Below, in pieces: positions 1 through 9,838 of a stretch of 64,000 nucleotides of DNA (position 1 is the first letter of the stretch; each line of letters begins with the position of its first letter). The notes beneath the pieces are model-generated. The model was not told the origin of the DNA, did not search any database, and saw only the letters and a program-made list of their open reading frames with translations. Position numbers and translations under genes: made by a program. The DNA comes from Antedon mediterranea (lineage: Eukaryota; Echinodermata; Crinoidea; Comatulida; Antedonidae), in the NCBI RefSeq assembly GCF_964355755.1, contig NC_092678.1, positions 6,730,922 to 6,794,921 on the forward strand, in the 5' to 3' direction.

Positions 1-667
1 ATCTTTGCAACCACAGCAATGACCACTAAAGGACTTTGGACACTTACAACCTTGTTCTGTGAGTGTTCCTTCATTGTAGCAAACGCGATTACAGTGTCGT
101 ACTTCAGTGGTTGGTTCAGAACATATGCCGCATACTTTAAGTACGTTCCTAGCCCTAAATTTAGTTCCAGAGTTGCCACATTCGTGTGAACAATCCGACC
201 AAAGGCCCCAGTCATTGTACTCGCAATCACTGCATCTATCCTTACATGACCGCTCCTCGGTGGTAGACTTGAAACATATTCCTCTTACTTCAAGTACGTT
301 CCTAACTCGAAATTGTGTACCAGACTCGCCACATTCTGGGGAGTAACATGCTGACCAAAAACCCCAGTCACTGTACTCACAGTCATTAAAGGTTTCATTA
401 CATAACTGTTCTTCGGCGGTAGGTTGGAAGCATGTTAACGGTCCGCATCCATCTATCTCGAGTATGTTCCTAACTCTATACCGAGTTCCATTTTCTCCAC
501 GTTCTTCAGAGTGACACGGTGACCAAAGACCCCATTCACTGTACGTACAGTCATTTTCTCTTTTTAATGCTCTTTCATTTCCGTAAACCATTCCTCCAAA
601 AAAAAAATCCCAGTGCAGCAAAGCAAAAAACAACGCCTGCTATTAACTGTGTTACCCTCCATGGCAT
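1..667 (-). CDS. Secreted protein with thrombospondin type 1-like repeats (5' part only)
   Basis: The minus strand reads three consecutive repeats of about 50 residues, each opening D-C-x-Y-x-[ED]-W-G-x-W-S, followed by C-G-x-S-G-T-x-[FY]-R-x-R-N-[IV]-L (about 553-385, 384-229 and 228-82). This is the thrombospondin type 1 pattern. A Cys-rich, EGF-like stretch follows to the window edge (CKCPKSFSGHCCGCKD). Repeat 1 has Arg where repeats 2 and 3 have the Cys of EC-G. Upstream, an ATG at 667 opens MPWRVTQLIAGVVFCFAALG, a good signal peptide, so the protein is probably secreted or extracellular. The signal peptide and the repeats are out of frame by one base across a run of ten T (plus-strand A run 598-607). 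This could be a homopolymer error, a true frameshift, or an intron whose acceptor is the T-tract plus AG. The C-terminal part lies left of base 1. The exact protein is not recognised. Confidence 0.75.
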
Positions 668-2809
668 AAGTACGGAATATTAAGCAGCATTCAGTTTAAT
701 ATTAACTGTACACACCCAGTTATGGTACTACACATAATAGGCCCAGGTAAATCAAGCATATTGAGAGTTCGGCCCACACACTTTGATCGGTGAAAAGTGG
801 TTCATTGTTCGTCGTTTTCGGGAATTTCCGAAAATCCCGCTATTGTAAATAAATGAAGTTATAGGAAATAGTTAATCCCCAGTATAGGTAGAAATATTGA
901 AATGGTGAAAACAGAGACAATGTTTCATAGAACATGAACCCAGTCAGCCATTTTGTGTCATAAACTGAAATTATATGTAAATCGGTCCAGACTTTCAAAG
1001 ATAAAATAAAACTCTTTTCTCTTTTGTTAGACGCTTACAATATTGTACCTTGAAATAATAATATACCAATTGGTCCATCGGTCATTGACCTAAGAACTAC
1101 TTTGTTTTTTTAACAACTTTTAGATAAAACAACAAAAGTACATTATTTTTGTGTTACGCCTTCTACTATACAACAACAAAAATATCCCTTCATGACCTTT
1201 GATCCTAAATCCACTAAGACCCTGTATCACAACAATATGTGCAAATAATAAATCTGTAATTTATTTGTGCGAGGAGTACTCTTTTCGTCATTTTTCGGAA
1301 TTTTCATCTTACTGACCCCTATATGACCTTTGATCCCAAGTTATGAACACCACATAAATGAGAAGGTGGTATGACCAAGTTTAGAGAAAGTTTATAGCAG
1401 AAAGAAAGAAAGAGATTTTGTTCTTTTATAGTTTTTAATACAAATAACAAAATATATGCCTAGTTAAAAACAAAGCTTATTTCTTTATATATAAAATGCT
1501 ATATCATTATAAATTACTATACGTATATAATTAATATAATCCCAAATAGTGAAAATGTTAGACAACGTAGGCCTACTTCAAAATTGTGAGCCAGTAATAA
1601 GTACCCATTTACGCTTAGTAAAGAAAAAGGAAAGGAAAACGTTTTATATTTAACAAGAGTTTCCCCTCTCACTTTTGGTTAACAAATACAGTAAAACCCT
1701 ATTAACCCTTCAGGACCCAACAAAGTCTCCCCTTAATAGAGGTTTCTTCGGATAGAGATTGGCCCCAGTGTAAATATATATTGTGGCTTGCTTATTGCAC
1801 GAGAAAGTTTCTCCTAATATGGATTTCCCCTGAAGATATATGTATATCTCGGTATCTTTATTTCACTTTAAAAAAAAAAATCAATTCACTAAGGAAAATA
1901 AAATCCATGATAGTAGCCAAAAAACCTGGATTGAGAATTTTTTTTACAAAAGGCCTTTAATTAAAAACATAAAAACACTATTTCATACAAAATGATCTAC
2001 AAAAAATGTAAGCTGCAAAATTGAAAACGTTCGTAAGGTGGTGATAATTAAAAGATGGGAGACGAACAATTAAGAATTTAGCAGACTAGTTAGATATGGA
2101 AGTGGGCTATTATTATATCTTGATGATGTGACACCAAACTGTCCATATTTTTTCACAGTCCCAAGACTCATAGTGTGAGTTTGGCAATGGAAATCCATAG
2201 GAGAATCTTTCATATGTCCCAATAAATGCAACAGAGTACTATATTAATTACTACTAATTATAAATCATAGCATTTAGAAACGTTTAACATGTATGTAAGC
2301 TAAAGAGAAGTGCGCAAAATATTACTGCATGGTCTTGGTCTACAGTAACATTCCAAAGTGTCAATAGAACTTAAACATGGCCTACCAAGTAGTGTTAGAG
2401 AGTTTGTGCACTTTCGTACTAGAAATACTTACAAACATTACTTATATATATTATTTCCTTTCTTCTTCTTGAAATCAAAGCTGCCATTACTTTTCAGTTA
2501 TTACGGATTGGACTCCATTGGAAATAAGTTTACTTTTTTGTCGACTTAATGGGTTATCCAGGTATTCTCTTTTATACATTGTATATTTTAACTTTTATGT
2601 ATGAATATCGAATAAAATCAATCAATCATTAGTTGGAGTCAATGTTACAATATTTTTAAATGTTAACTTTCTTTTAAGTTATGACGTAGGAATTTACTAG
2701 CTTTACAACAAGAGAAGATCCAATTTAAAATTAAATGCCCTCGACGGTTTTTATATATTTTACCCTTATTTATATAAACTTTAGACTAATTAACAATAAA
2801 TTCCTTAGT
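668..2809. other. Intergenic, no gene seen
   Basis: AT-rich DNA with no convincing exon. Bases 1690-1760 carry degenerate relatives of the GGGACACCCCTATT minisatellite found elsewhere in the window. Bases 2580-2635 end in AATAAAATCAATCAATCA, which looks like the 3' tail of an old retroelement; no reverse transcriptase reading frame is visible before it. Confidence 0.5.
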
Positions 2810-5230
2810 TTAACGATTCTTTTTTGCACCTGTGTTTCGTACAACTACTCCTGCAGATCTGCCAGGTAACTGTTTAGAACTATACAACTCTGCTTCTCGA
2901 TGAGTTTGAGTTCCAGGAGGTCTGCTCCTGTGATCCATTGTACGTGCTTTTGGATTTTGAGACCTAGCCGGTTGCCTTTCATTATTTCGGTATGGCTTTG
3001 AAGATGAATGCTCGTTGCGAATCACCTTGGGCTGGCCTAGAATTTTAGGATCATTTGGATATTTGGCAGCTTTATTCCGGATAACACTCTGTTCAGCCCC
3101 TCGGCGATCCGAATGAAGTGGCCCCTGAGGCGTTCGTTTATGTCCCGGGTTAACTACACCTTGGGTAGCCCTTCTAGCCGTAGAATCAATTCTGTTGACT
3201 GGCTTATCATGGATCCTTGTTACTGGTCTAACTTCTACAGGTCGAGAAGGTGCAGTCCTTCTGGGCATTGAATTTGATCTTCTATAATAGTTCTGTTCTG
3301 ACTTTCCAGAGTAAACGGCCTGTGAATCAAGTATCTTAGAATTCCTGTCTATCATTTGTCTCTGTGGTTTGTAGGACCCTACTCCATCAAAGCTGTCAGA
3401 CGGCATTGAAATAGGCCTAGTGTTCATATCAACACCTTTCTTTCTAGGCTGGATTTGATCTCTCATTGTATTTATTTTGTGACTTGAGCTTGGATTTTCA
3501 CTGTGAATCACTGACCTTGCCTCTTTATATTCCGGATATATTATAGGCTTAGCTGGGCCTGTCGAATCGTTTCCAACATCATCCTCGACAGTTAAAGCAC
3601 GCGTACTACGTTGTTCTACCGGTGAAACACTAGGTTTATCTATTAACACATTGTCCTTGTCTGTTGCTACCTTTAATGCAGTGATTTGTGACGTGTGATC
3701 TGCAGGGTTTTCCAAAAAAGAATCTATGTAAGTGTAGCTGTTTTCAGAACCATCTATACTTCCTTCGTTAACCGCATTGTCATTCACTGCTTCTCTTGCT
3801 TCTCCATCATCAAACGCCATGTTGGCTTGATCTGTAGACATTACAACGTCTGGCATGGGCCCAACATCGTCAGCGGGTCCAAGGTTACGCTCAGAAATAA
3901 ACTGTATGCCATTATTATCCTCGTCTTCTGTGATTGTTTCTTCGTTGTTATTTACCTTGCTTTGACGCTTTTGGATTTTACGAAAACTAACATTCAAAGA
4001 TTTCTTTCGTCCAAACGCTTCTTCTAGAAACAGATCGTCATTAGCTTGTGGTTTAGGAGTTCGCTGTTTTTTTCTACGCAGAACCAAGCAAACGATGACC
4101 AATAAACAGACTATCAGGATAAGCACTGAAACACCTGAACCAATGGCAATGCCAACCCCGCTATTGTTCATATCTTGCATGACTGGTAGAGGTGTTAGAG
4201 TAGTTCTCATTTGTGTGGTGATCTCGGTAACAACAGAGGTTGACATTCCAATGTCAACAGTAGACTCTACGTCGATCTTCCCTGGTATTGTTATATTAAT
4301 AGAACCTGATAAGGAATCAGAGTCGACTGCTTGGCACGTAACATTCACATCATTTTCGTTGATGTTAATCTGAAATTGATTTCCAGTAACTAAATCCGTG
4401 GCACGAATTCCTTCCTGATAAAATTTATATTGGATGTCACCGTTTCCATTGGTAGTGCATTCTAGAACGATAGTGTCGCCAACTGTAGATATAATTTCAA
4501 GAGACATTTTTAATGTTATGTGCATAGGTCCAAATGTGCATGTTCTTACTGTGTTAAGGAAAGATTCGCTGCTGGTTCTACATTCCAATGATTTGCCATG
4601 GTCATCGGCCTCAACGGTAAACGGATAATACAACGTATGTATAGTTTTTAAATGGTTAAACGTTCGCCGTGCAATAGTTTGTCCATTCGAGACCCATTTC
4701 AGATCAGCTGTCTTTTCTCCAGGATCAGAAGAGCATAGTATACTCACCATGTCTCCCAAGACGAAAGACGATTCCTCCTGACATACAGGTGTTGGCAAAT
4801 AGAAGACTTTTATATTACATTCAGCAGTCGGAGCTTCAATGACCCGGCCTGCGTCGTACACTTTAAGCTGGCAAACATATTTTCCATTGTGTTCCCGTGT
4901 TACATCAGTGATATTCAACTCGCTTTCAATTCTTTGGTTCTTAAACGTTGACTCAACAATATAATTATCAATAGAGCTTCCATTAACGACCCCGTTACCG
5001 TCTGCTATGACTTCAACCTCTTTCAACCAGACTATCTCCCCTGTATACCTGTCATCTATAGACGCTAGGCAATACAGAGGAACAAAACTTTTCTCAAAAG
5101 CTGACAGCGACTGGGGTCCAATGAGTATTGAAGAACTTGAAGAGCACCGAGGAACGGAAAGTAGTAGGCCTACTACTACAATAAAGAATGTCAGCGTGTG
5201 TAGGCCTAAACATGTAGGCCTAGATTCCAT
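2810..5230 (-). CDS. Single-pass immunoglobulin-domain receptor, single exon, 806 aa
   Basis: One uninterrupted reading frame. Residues 1-30 form a signal peptide (hydrophobic TFFIVVVGLLLSV). Three Ig-like domains follow: Ig1 with C54/C120 and W68, Ig2 with C166/C217 and W179, and Ig3 with C258/C299, where the core Trp is missing (Phe270 lies nearby). Likely N-glycosylation sites include N83, N106, N296 and N312. A Thr-rich stalk (about 320-355) leads to a membrane span at about 358-384, then Arg/Lys-rich stop-transfer residues (RRKKQR). The cytoplasmic tail is about 420 residues: acidic first, then strongly basic and rich in Pro, Ser, Arg and Gln, probably disordered. It contains Tyr in acidic or polar context (SYTYIDS) but no kinase or TIR domain. 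The lack of introns over 2.4 kb is unusual for an Ig receptor and suggests retroposition or intron loss. It is probably a cell-surface adhesion or recognition molecule; ligand and orthologue are unknown. Confidence 0.85.
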   Translation of the reverse strand: MESRPTCLGLHTLTFFIVVVGLLLSVPRCSSSSSILIGPQSLSAFEKSFVPLYCLASIDDRYTGEIVWLKEVEVIADGNGVVNGSSIDNYIVESTFKNQRIESELNITDVTREHNGKYVCQLKVYDAGRVIEAPTAECNIKVFYLPTPVCQEESSFVLGDMVSILCSSDPGEKTADLKWVSNGQTIARRTFNHLKTIHTLYYPFTVEADDHGKSLECRTSSESFLNTVRTCTFGPMHITLKMSLEIISTVGDTIVLECTTNGNGDIQYKFYQEGIRATDLVTGNQFQININENDVNVTCQAVDSDSLSGSINITIPGKIDVESTVDIGMSTSVVTEITTQMRTTLTPLPVMQDMNNSGVGIAIGSGVSVLILIVCLLVIVCLVLRRKKQRTPKPQANDDLFLEEAFGRKKSLNVSFRKIQKRQSKVNNNEETITEDEDNNGIQFISERNLGPADDVGPMPDVVMSTDQANMAFDDGEAREAVNDNAVNEGSIDGSENSYTYIDSFLENPADHTSQITALKVATDKDNVLIDKPSVSPVEQRSTRALTVEDDVGNDSTGPAKPIIYPEYKEARSVIHSENPSSSHKINTMRDQIQPRKKGVDMNTRPISMPSDSFDGVGSYKPQRQMIDRNSKILDSQAVYSGKSEQNYYRRSNSMPRRTAPSRPVEVRPVTRIHDKPVNRIDSTARRATQGVVNPGHKRTPQGPLHSDRRGAEQSVIRNKAAKYPNDPKILGQPKVIRNEHSSSKPYRNNERQPARSQNPKARTMDHRSRPPGTQTHREAELYSSKQLPGRSAGVVVRNTGAKKNR

Positions 5231-7327
5231 ATTAAACGATCAGATTTTTAACTGGGGAAAGTCACTACACAGGCCTATGTTGTATTATAAGCTGCATAAT
5301 GCTAAACACGGTAACAGGCTTCAATTTCCAAATCATCATGATAACAAATAGCAGCAAGGCAGTTTCCAGCTTATTGAATGTTTATTGAATTGGAAATAAG
5401 GACAATACAATTCTTTGCAGCAGTGAAATGGTCTGCTGATTTTAGTCCGATTGTTGTTTTCGGTATAATATACAGGCGACTGAACACAACAAACTACTTT
5501 AAACACGGGTCAAAGGTTACCCGTGTCAATAACAACATAGACAGAAAGTACAGTAGCTATAATTGCTTTGTATTTAATTATTTTGAACCGGAAATAGGTC
5601 TACAAGTTTCTTGGAAAAGGAAGGGTTTTTGGGGTATTTTTGTGGGTTTAGTTTTATGAGCATTTATAATACAGTAGTACTTTCATTCAATCTTAGAAAG
5701 TAAAATTGAATTAACAACAAAATAAACTGGAAGACGATGCGCTCTCATCTAATAGTACGGGTTATTATGTCTTCCAGCTCGATATTTGTGCCAAAATAGA
5801 TTTTTTTAGCTAACTTTGTTAAGCAGGGAGGTATAAAACTATTGTATACCTCCATGACATGAGGATGTTACTCCACCCGGAGAGCATCTTTAACTTATAA
5901 AACGTTGTCTATTATAATCGTGAGACTAAAGATTTTCACTTGTATTAAGTCTATACACTTCAGGGCATATATCGATTTTTAAAAAAAAAATTATTAAAAG
6001 AAGGAATTCTACATTTTGTAAACACGAGGCTAGCATTACAATGCCGAGGCTTTTGCAACAAAATTCTTAACTCATTATTGTAACAAGGTACCCTGATTAT
6101 AGCTGTACCATAATGTATCACAATACATATTTACACAACTTGTTCTAAATAAAACACATTTCACATCGATAAAACACAGGATAATTCTGATCAATGAGTT
6201 GGCTCTGATACACAAAGATCTATATTGGCGCTTTATATCTAACTAATCGCCTTATCCATGACCAAGATATGTGGTTAAATCAACATATTCTAAGCGTTTT
6301 CCATTAGTATTAATAGGTTTCAATTGAATAGTACGTGACTTAAGACAGATTATTATACACAATCTATATATCATTGTTGGCCACAAAGCATACAGAAACA
6401 TCAATTAAATACTGCAAACCTGATGCCGAAGGTGTAAAAAACACCATGTGTTCTGCATAATAGGTTGTTAAAATGTAATATTATTTCCTGTTGCTTAGCG
6501 TAGTGATAAGATCATTTATACACATATTATACAGATGAGGATGCAACAAAGCAAAATGTGCATTAAGGGCAAGTATTGCACTAAGGGGTGAAGGCGACGA
6601 GGAAACCAGATGGGTGAAAAACCACTAAAATGTTTTGAGAACTCTTGAAGAAAAAAGGTAATGAAATGTTTCTGCCTAGTTATTCTAATGTGAACTCTTT
6701 GTATAACTGAATAAATATCTTCACATTTCAATATGTATGTTGGTCTTCACTACAGAAAGTCTTATGAAGCGAAACTTGAAGCATAACAATACAAAAAGAC
6801 TGATCAAGTTTGTGTACCGTAACTGATAGTTTCTCTTTTACGCATAAATTATTTTTCTGAAAGAATTTTATGCCTGGCATAGTGTGTGACGCATAAGTTT
6901 TGATTTTAAATATTTTCCAATCGACTTAAGATGCAATTCAATGACGTAATAAGTAATACGCAACGTATAAATTGAGAGAAATGTTTCAAAAGATATTAAT
7001 GTTTGTTTGCACGATAATGTTCACATTTTTTCAAGCTATTCTTCTTTTAAAAAAAAAAAATATGTATATACCAAGAGATCATATTGATTTTAAGGAAAAT
7101 CGATATAAAATAAATAATAATAAAATCTTATTAAAATCTCGAGCTATCTCTATCTTTAATATAGGCTGAAATAGTTAATAGCACGCCCTCTGTCGCTCTA
7201 TACTGTTTCACTTTGTATATTAATTGTTAAAGAAGCTTTTACCTTTATGTTGTTAAAAATGAAAAAAGTAAAAATTAACTTTAAATTTAGATTTTACTTT
7301 AAAACGCACAGTAGGCCTAGATTGTGT
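5231..7327. other. Intergenic upstream of the Ig receptor, no gene seen
   Basis: Short open frames at 5378-5659 and 6516-7169 have no splice context or recognisable domain. The stretch holds the hairpin at 5824-5857 and a dispersed repeat described separately. The rest is AT-rich. Confidence 0.5.
5824..6055. repeat. Dispersed repeat starting with a GGAGGTATA hairpin
   Basis: GGGAGGTATA and TATACCTCC form a hairpin at about 5827-5855. The next 180 bases (CCACCCGGAGAGCATCTTTAA and beyond) recur diverged at 44217-44365, including the ATATATCGATTTT block and the GAATTCTACA...GTAAACA block. The same hairpin arms reappear at 38897-38923. Confidence 0.6.
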
Positions 7328-7745
7328 TACAACAGTGGCGTTTGCTGCTATGGGGCTGCTATAGAATACGTTGAAACACCGGTTCTCGTCAGATCACCGA
7401 AGTTAAGCAACGTTGGGCCCGGTTTCGTTCTGGATAGGAGACCGCCTAGAAATAGCGGCGGGTGTTGTATAAACACCAGAGAGTGATGGTGCAATGGTAA
7501 TATCGGACTAGCATGTGATAGGCATGGGTTCGAGGTTATCTGTACCATACTAATTGCATCCTTAGGCAAGATGCTTTACTCTCATTGCCTCGTCCTTCGG
7601 ATGGGTGTGTAAAGCCGTTGGTCCCGTGTACTTTTTTTTATTCGAAAAGAGTATAGAGATCGTCTCCCGGTGTGCTGATCTGGGAGGCTCTGCACTGCTG
7701 GCTGCCGTGGGTCCGTGGAGGGCCTAATCCGAATTTCATCAGTTT
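7328..7745 (+). mobile_element. Composite SINE: 5S rRNA-like head, tRNA-like part, conserved core
   Basis: Bases 7380-7470 align by eye with 5S rRNA: TCTCGTCAGATCACCGAAG, then TTAAGCAACG (box A region), then GGATAGGAGACCGCCT (box C region), ending GGGTGTTGT. Directly after it, 7481-7548 look tRNA-derived (GGTGCAATGGTAATAT as box A-like, GGGTTCGAGG as box B). Next comes a SINE-type core with CCTTAGGCAAGATGCTTTAC and GGATGGGTGTGTAAAGCCG. The unit is therefore a retroposon with two possible RNA polymerase III promoter heads. It is too diverged to be a functional 5S gene. The right end near 7745 is approximate. Confidence 0.75.
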
Positions 7746-9068
7746 CCAGTTAAACTTGAGGACCAGTAATAATACATTTAACATTTAATATATACTGTAT
7801 TGTTTTGAAAAAGGTGGCATCTATTCCCAGATTTCTTAATTTCGCCCAATCTATCACGATGACAAAAAAAAACCAAATATAGTGTATCAAGATATTGACA
7901 CAAAATTCTAGTTTTGTATTGTACTATTCTATGGAACCTGTCCACGTGTAACGTGTAAAGGTAATTATTCTTTTGTAAGACCGACATATGATAAATTAGA
8001 GCGAGTTTCTTATACTTATTATTTACTTTAACGTGTGGGCGCCAAAGAAAACAAACACATTAGTACCAGTACATCGTCATGGTTCATCAATGGGCCCGTT
8101 TATGAACAGCAAGTATCCGGATAACTTGTCATCTTTTGGGGTTATTAATCATGCCTTAACGACCCTTAATTGCTTTTTTTGAGTACTACCACCTGGGTTA
8201 TCCGGACCAACCTCAGCCCGGCAAATTTGGAGGGTTGGCTTGTCCTCAGGGGAGTTGAAGGCGACCTTGCTGGATTAAACAATGTATTTTATGAGATAAT
8301 CATGCAAATCAGGCTGAAAATAAGGCCATAGTAGCCGGATAAACAAGAAGTCTGTAAACGGTAGGGAGAATTTTGATTTAGCCTTGTCAGGAGAGACCTC
8401 TGGCATATCCAGATACTTTAAATGTTCATAAACACAACCAATGATGCAGCAGACAGAGCGACAGGAAAGATTAAAGTGACGATGAGGTAAATGAGAAAGA
8501 ATGAAATAGACAATACGGTCTGATTGATAGAAAATGAAAACGATGACAATAATGATAGGGACGATAACAAAGGCGAAATAGTTTAAAGTGGCGCATAATA
8601 AAAACAAGACAATGCGCAGTTAAAGATGAGATTATGTAAATGATCAGGCTTCAACAAGTTTCCTATCCCGATCGAGTTGCTTGATTTTTTTGCTTCGTAT
8701 TTTCTCCCTGAAAATAACATTGTTTTTTTAAAACGTTTGATACGCGAGATTCTTTTTCTTCATTTTCATATCGCCCTCTATCTATTTAGTGGTTGGCGGT
8801 GAATCTTTGGTGACATGCTTAATGAATTTGAACTGATTTGAAAATTGTTGTAGCGCCCTCTTTTATTATACATTACTATTAATTTGTCACCAACATATTT
8901 TTAAAGACGCAAATCCTATTAATTTAATAAATTATAATTTATATTTGAAATTTGTTACTTCATTTTAATTTTTAGTTCATCCTAATTTATATAGTAATAT
9001 ATTATTATATTTTATTTAAACTTTTTATACAGATACAGTATTTACAAATCGGATTCTTCTTGTTTCTA
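7746..9068. other. Intergenic, no gene seen
   Basis: No gene supported. Bases 8063-8280 contain a GC-richer block with TTATCCGGA repeats (TATCCGGATAAC and GGGTTATCCGGACC), probably a short mobile element. The minus-strand open frame 8275-8607 has no recognisable domain. Confidence 0.4.
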
Positions 9069-9213
9069 GAGCTCTGTCTACACTACCAAACTTTATGTGT
9101 GACAAAATAATGTGATATGCCCAAATATGGTCATTATGATGTCCTATCGCTACCATATTTGGGAACATCACACTTTTTTTGTCAAACTACTTTAATAGCG
9201 TAAACAGAGCTTA
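9069..9213. mobile_element. MITE-like foldback element, CTCTGTCTACACT family, copy 1
   Basis: Terminal inverted repeats AGCTCTGTCTACACTACCAAACT and ACTACTTTAATAGCGTAAACAGAGCTT enclose TGTGATATGCCCAAATATGG and its complement CCATATTTGGG. No coding capacity. Related copies lie at 10752, 29288, 42598, 46975, 63465 and 63820. Confidence 0.7.
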
Positions 9214-9639
9214 ATGTTGTAAACAATCCATTATCGATCTAGGTTTTTGCATAACATTTACGTTATAAATGTTTCTATATTCTATAAAAACTGAAACAAA
9301 CAAACGCAGCAGTATCATAAACAGCACAACGAAACCAGAACGAATACAACTTCAGAACGTAACCGCCATGTTTCCGCATATATTTAACGCCTGTTCAGAC
9401 GTCGTAAAATCACCACACTGATACATTGCGCTGATGTACACTGTTGTAAAGTAGTGTTCCAGTTCATTAACTACAATCACGTTCACATCTGCGCCAATTA
9501 ATTTAGCTTAAATCAGCTCAGTATTTATCAAATCACAGAATATTCGACAAATGTCTTACCGGTTCAAGGAAAACAATAATAACGATTGAGAATACAAAAT
9601 TTAGTAGATCCGCGTTCACACTCTTTCATGTGCTTCACT

Positions 9640-9838
9640 TCAGCAGGCACCGGTCAACGATGACGTCGATCGTCAAGGTCAGTGTGTGAGTAATTGAAAA
9701 CGCCACACCCTGACGTCACAACTAGTTGTTCAAGCGAATAATAAAAGGAGAGCGGTAAAAGTAATACTATTAGTTGAGAATTCGAACAGAACTCCTGTGT
9801 CATAGACTAACTGATAGATTGGAATAGCATCGTTTATA
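9640..9838 (+). promoter_or_regulatory. Putative promoter and 5' UTR of Rolling-stone-like gene A
   Basis: Two CRE-like sites, TGACGTC at 9661 and palindromic TGACGTCA at 9711, precede a TATA-like AATAAAAGGAG at 9738-9748. The start codon is at 9839. This suggests a CREB/ATF-type input, but that is inference from motifs only. Confidence 0.4.

Noticed and set aside
5007-5351. Plus-strand open frame antisense to the Ig receptor start
   Set aside because: Shadow of the real minus-strand gene; its sequence shows no independent domain.
7380-7470. Functional 5S rRNA gene
   Set aside because: Diverged from 5S at many sites with an inserted segment near the 5' end, and continuous with a SINE body.
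8275-8607. Minus-strand 110-codon open frame with hydrophobic start
   Set aside because: No recognisable domain, no splice support, and it overlaps a mobile-element-like block.
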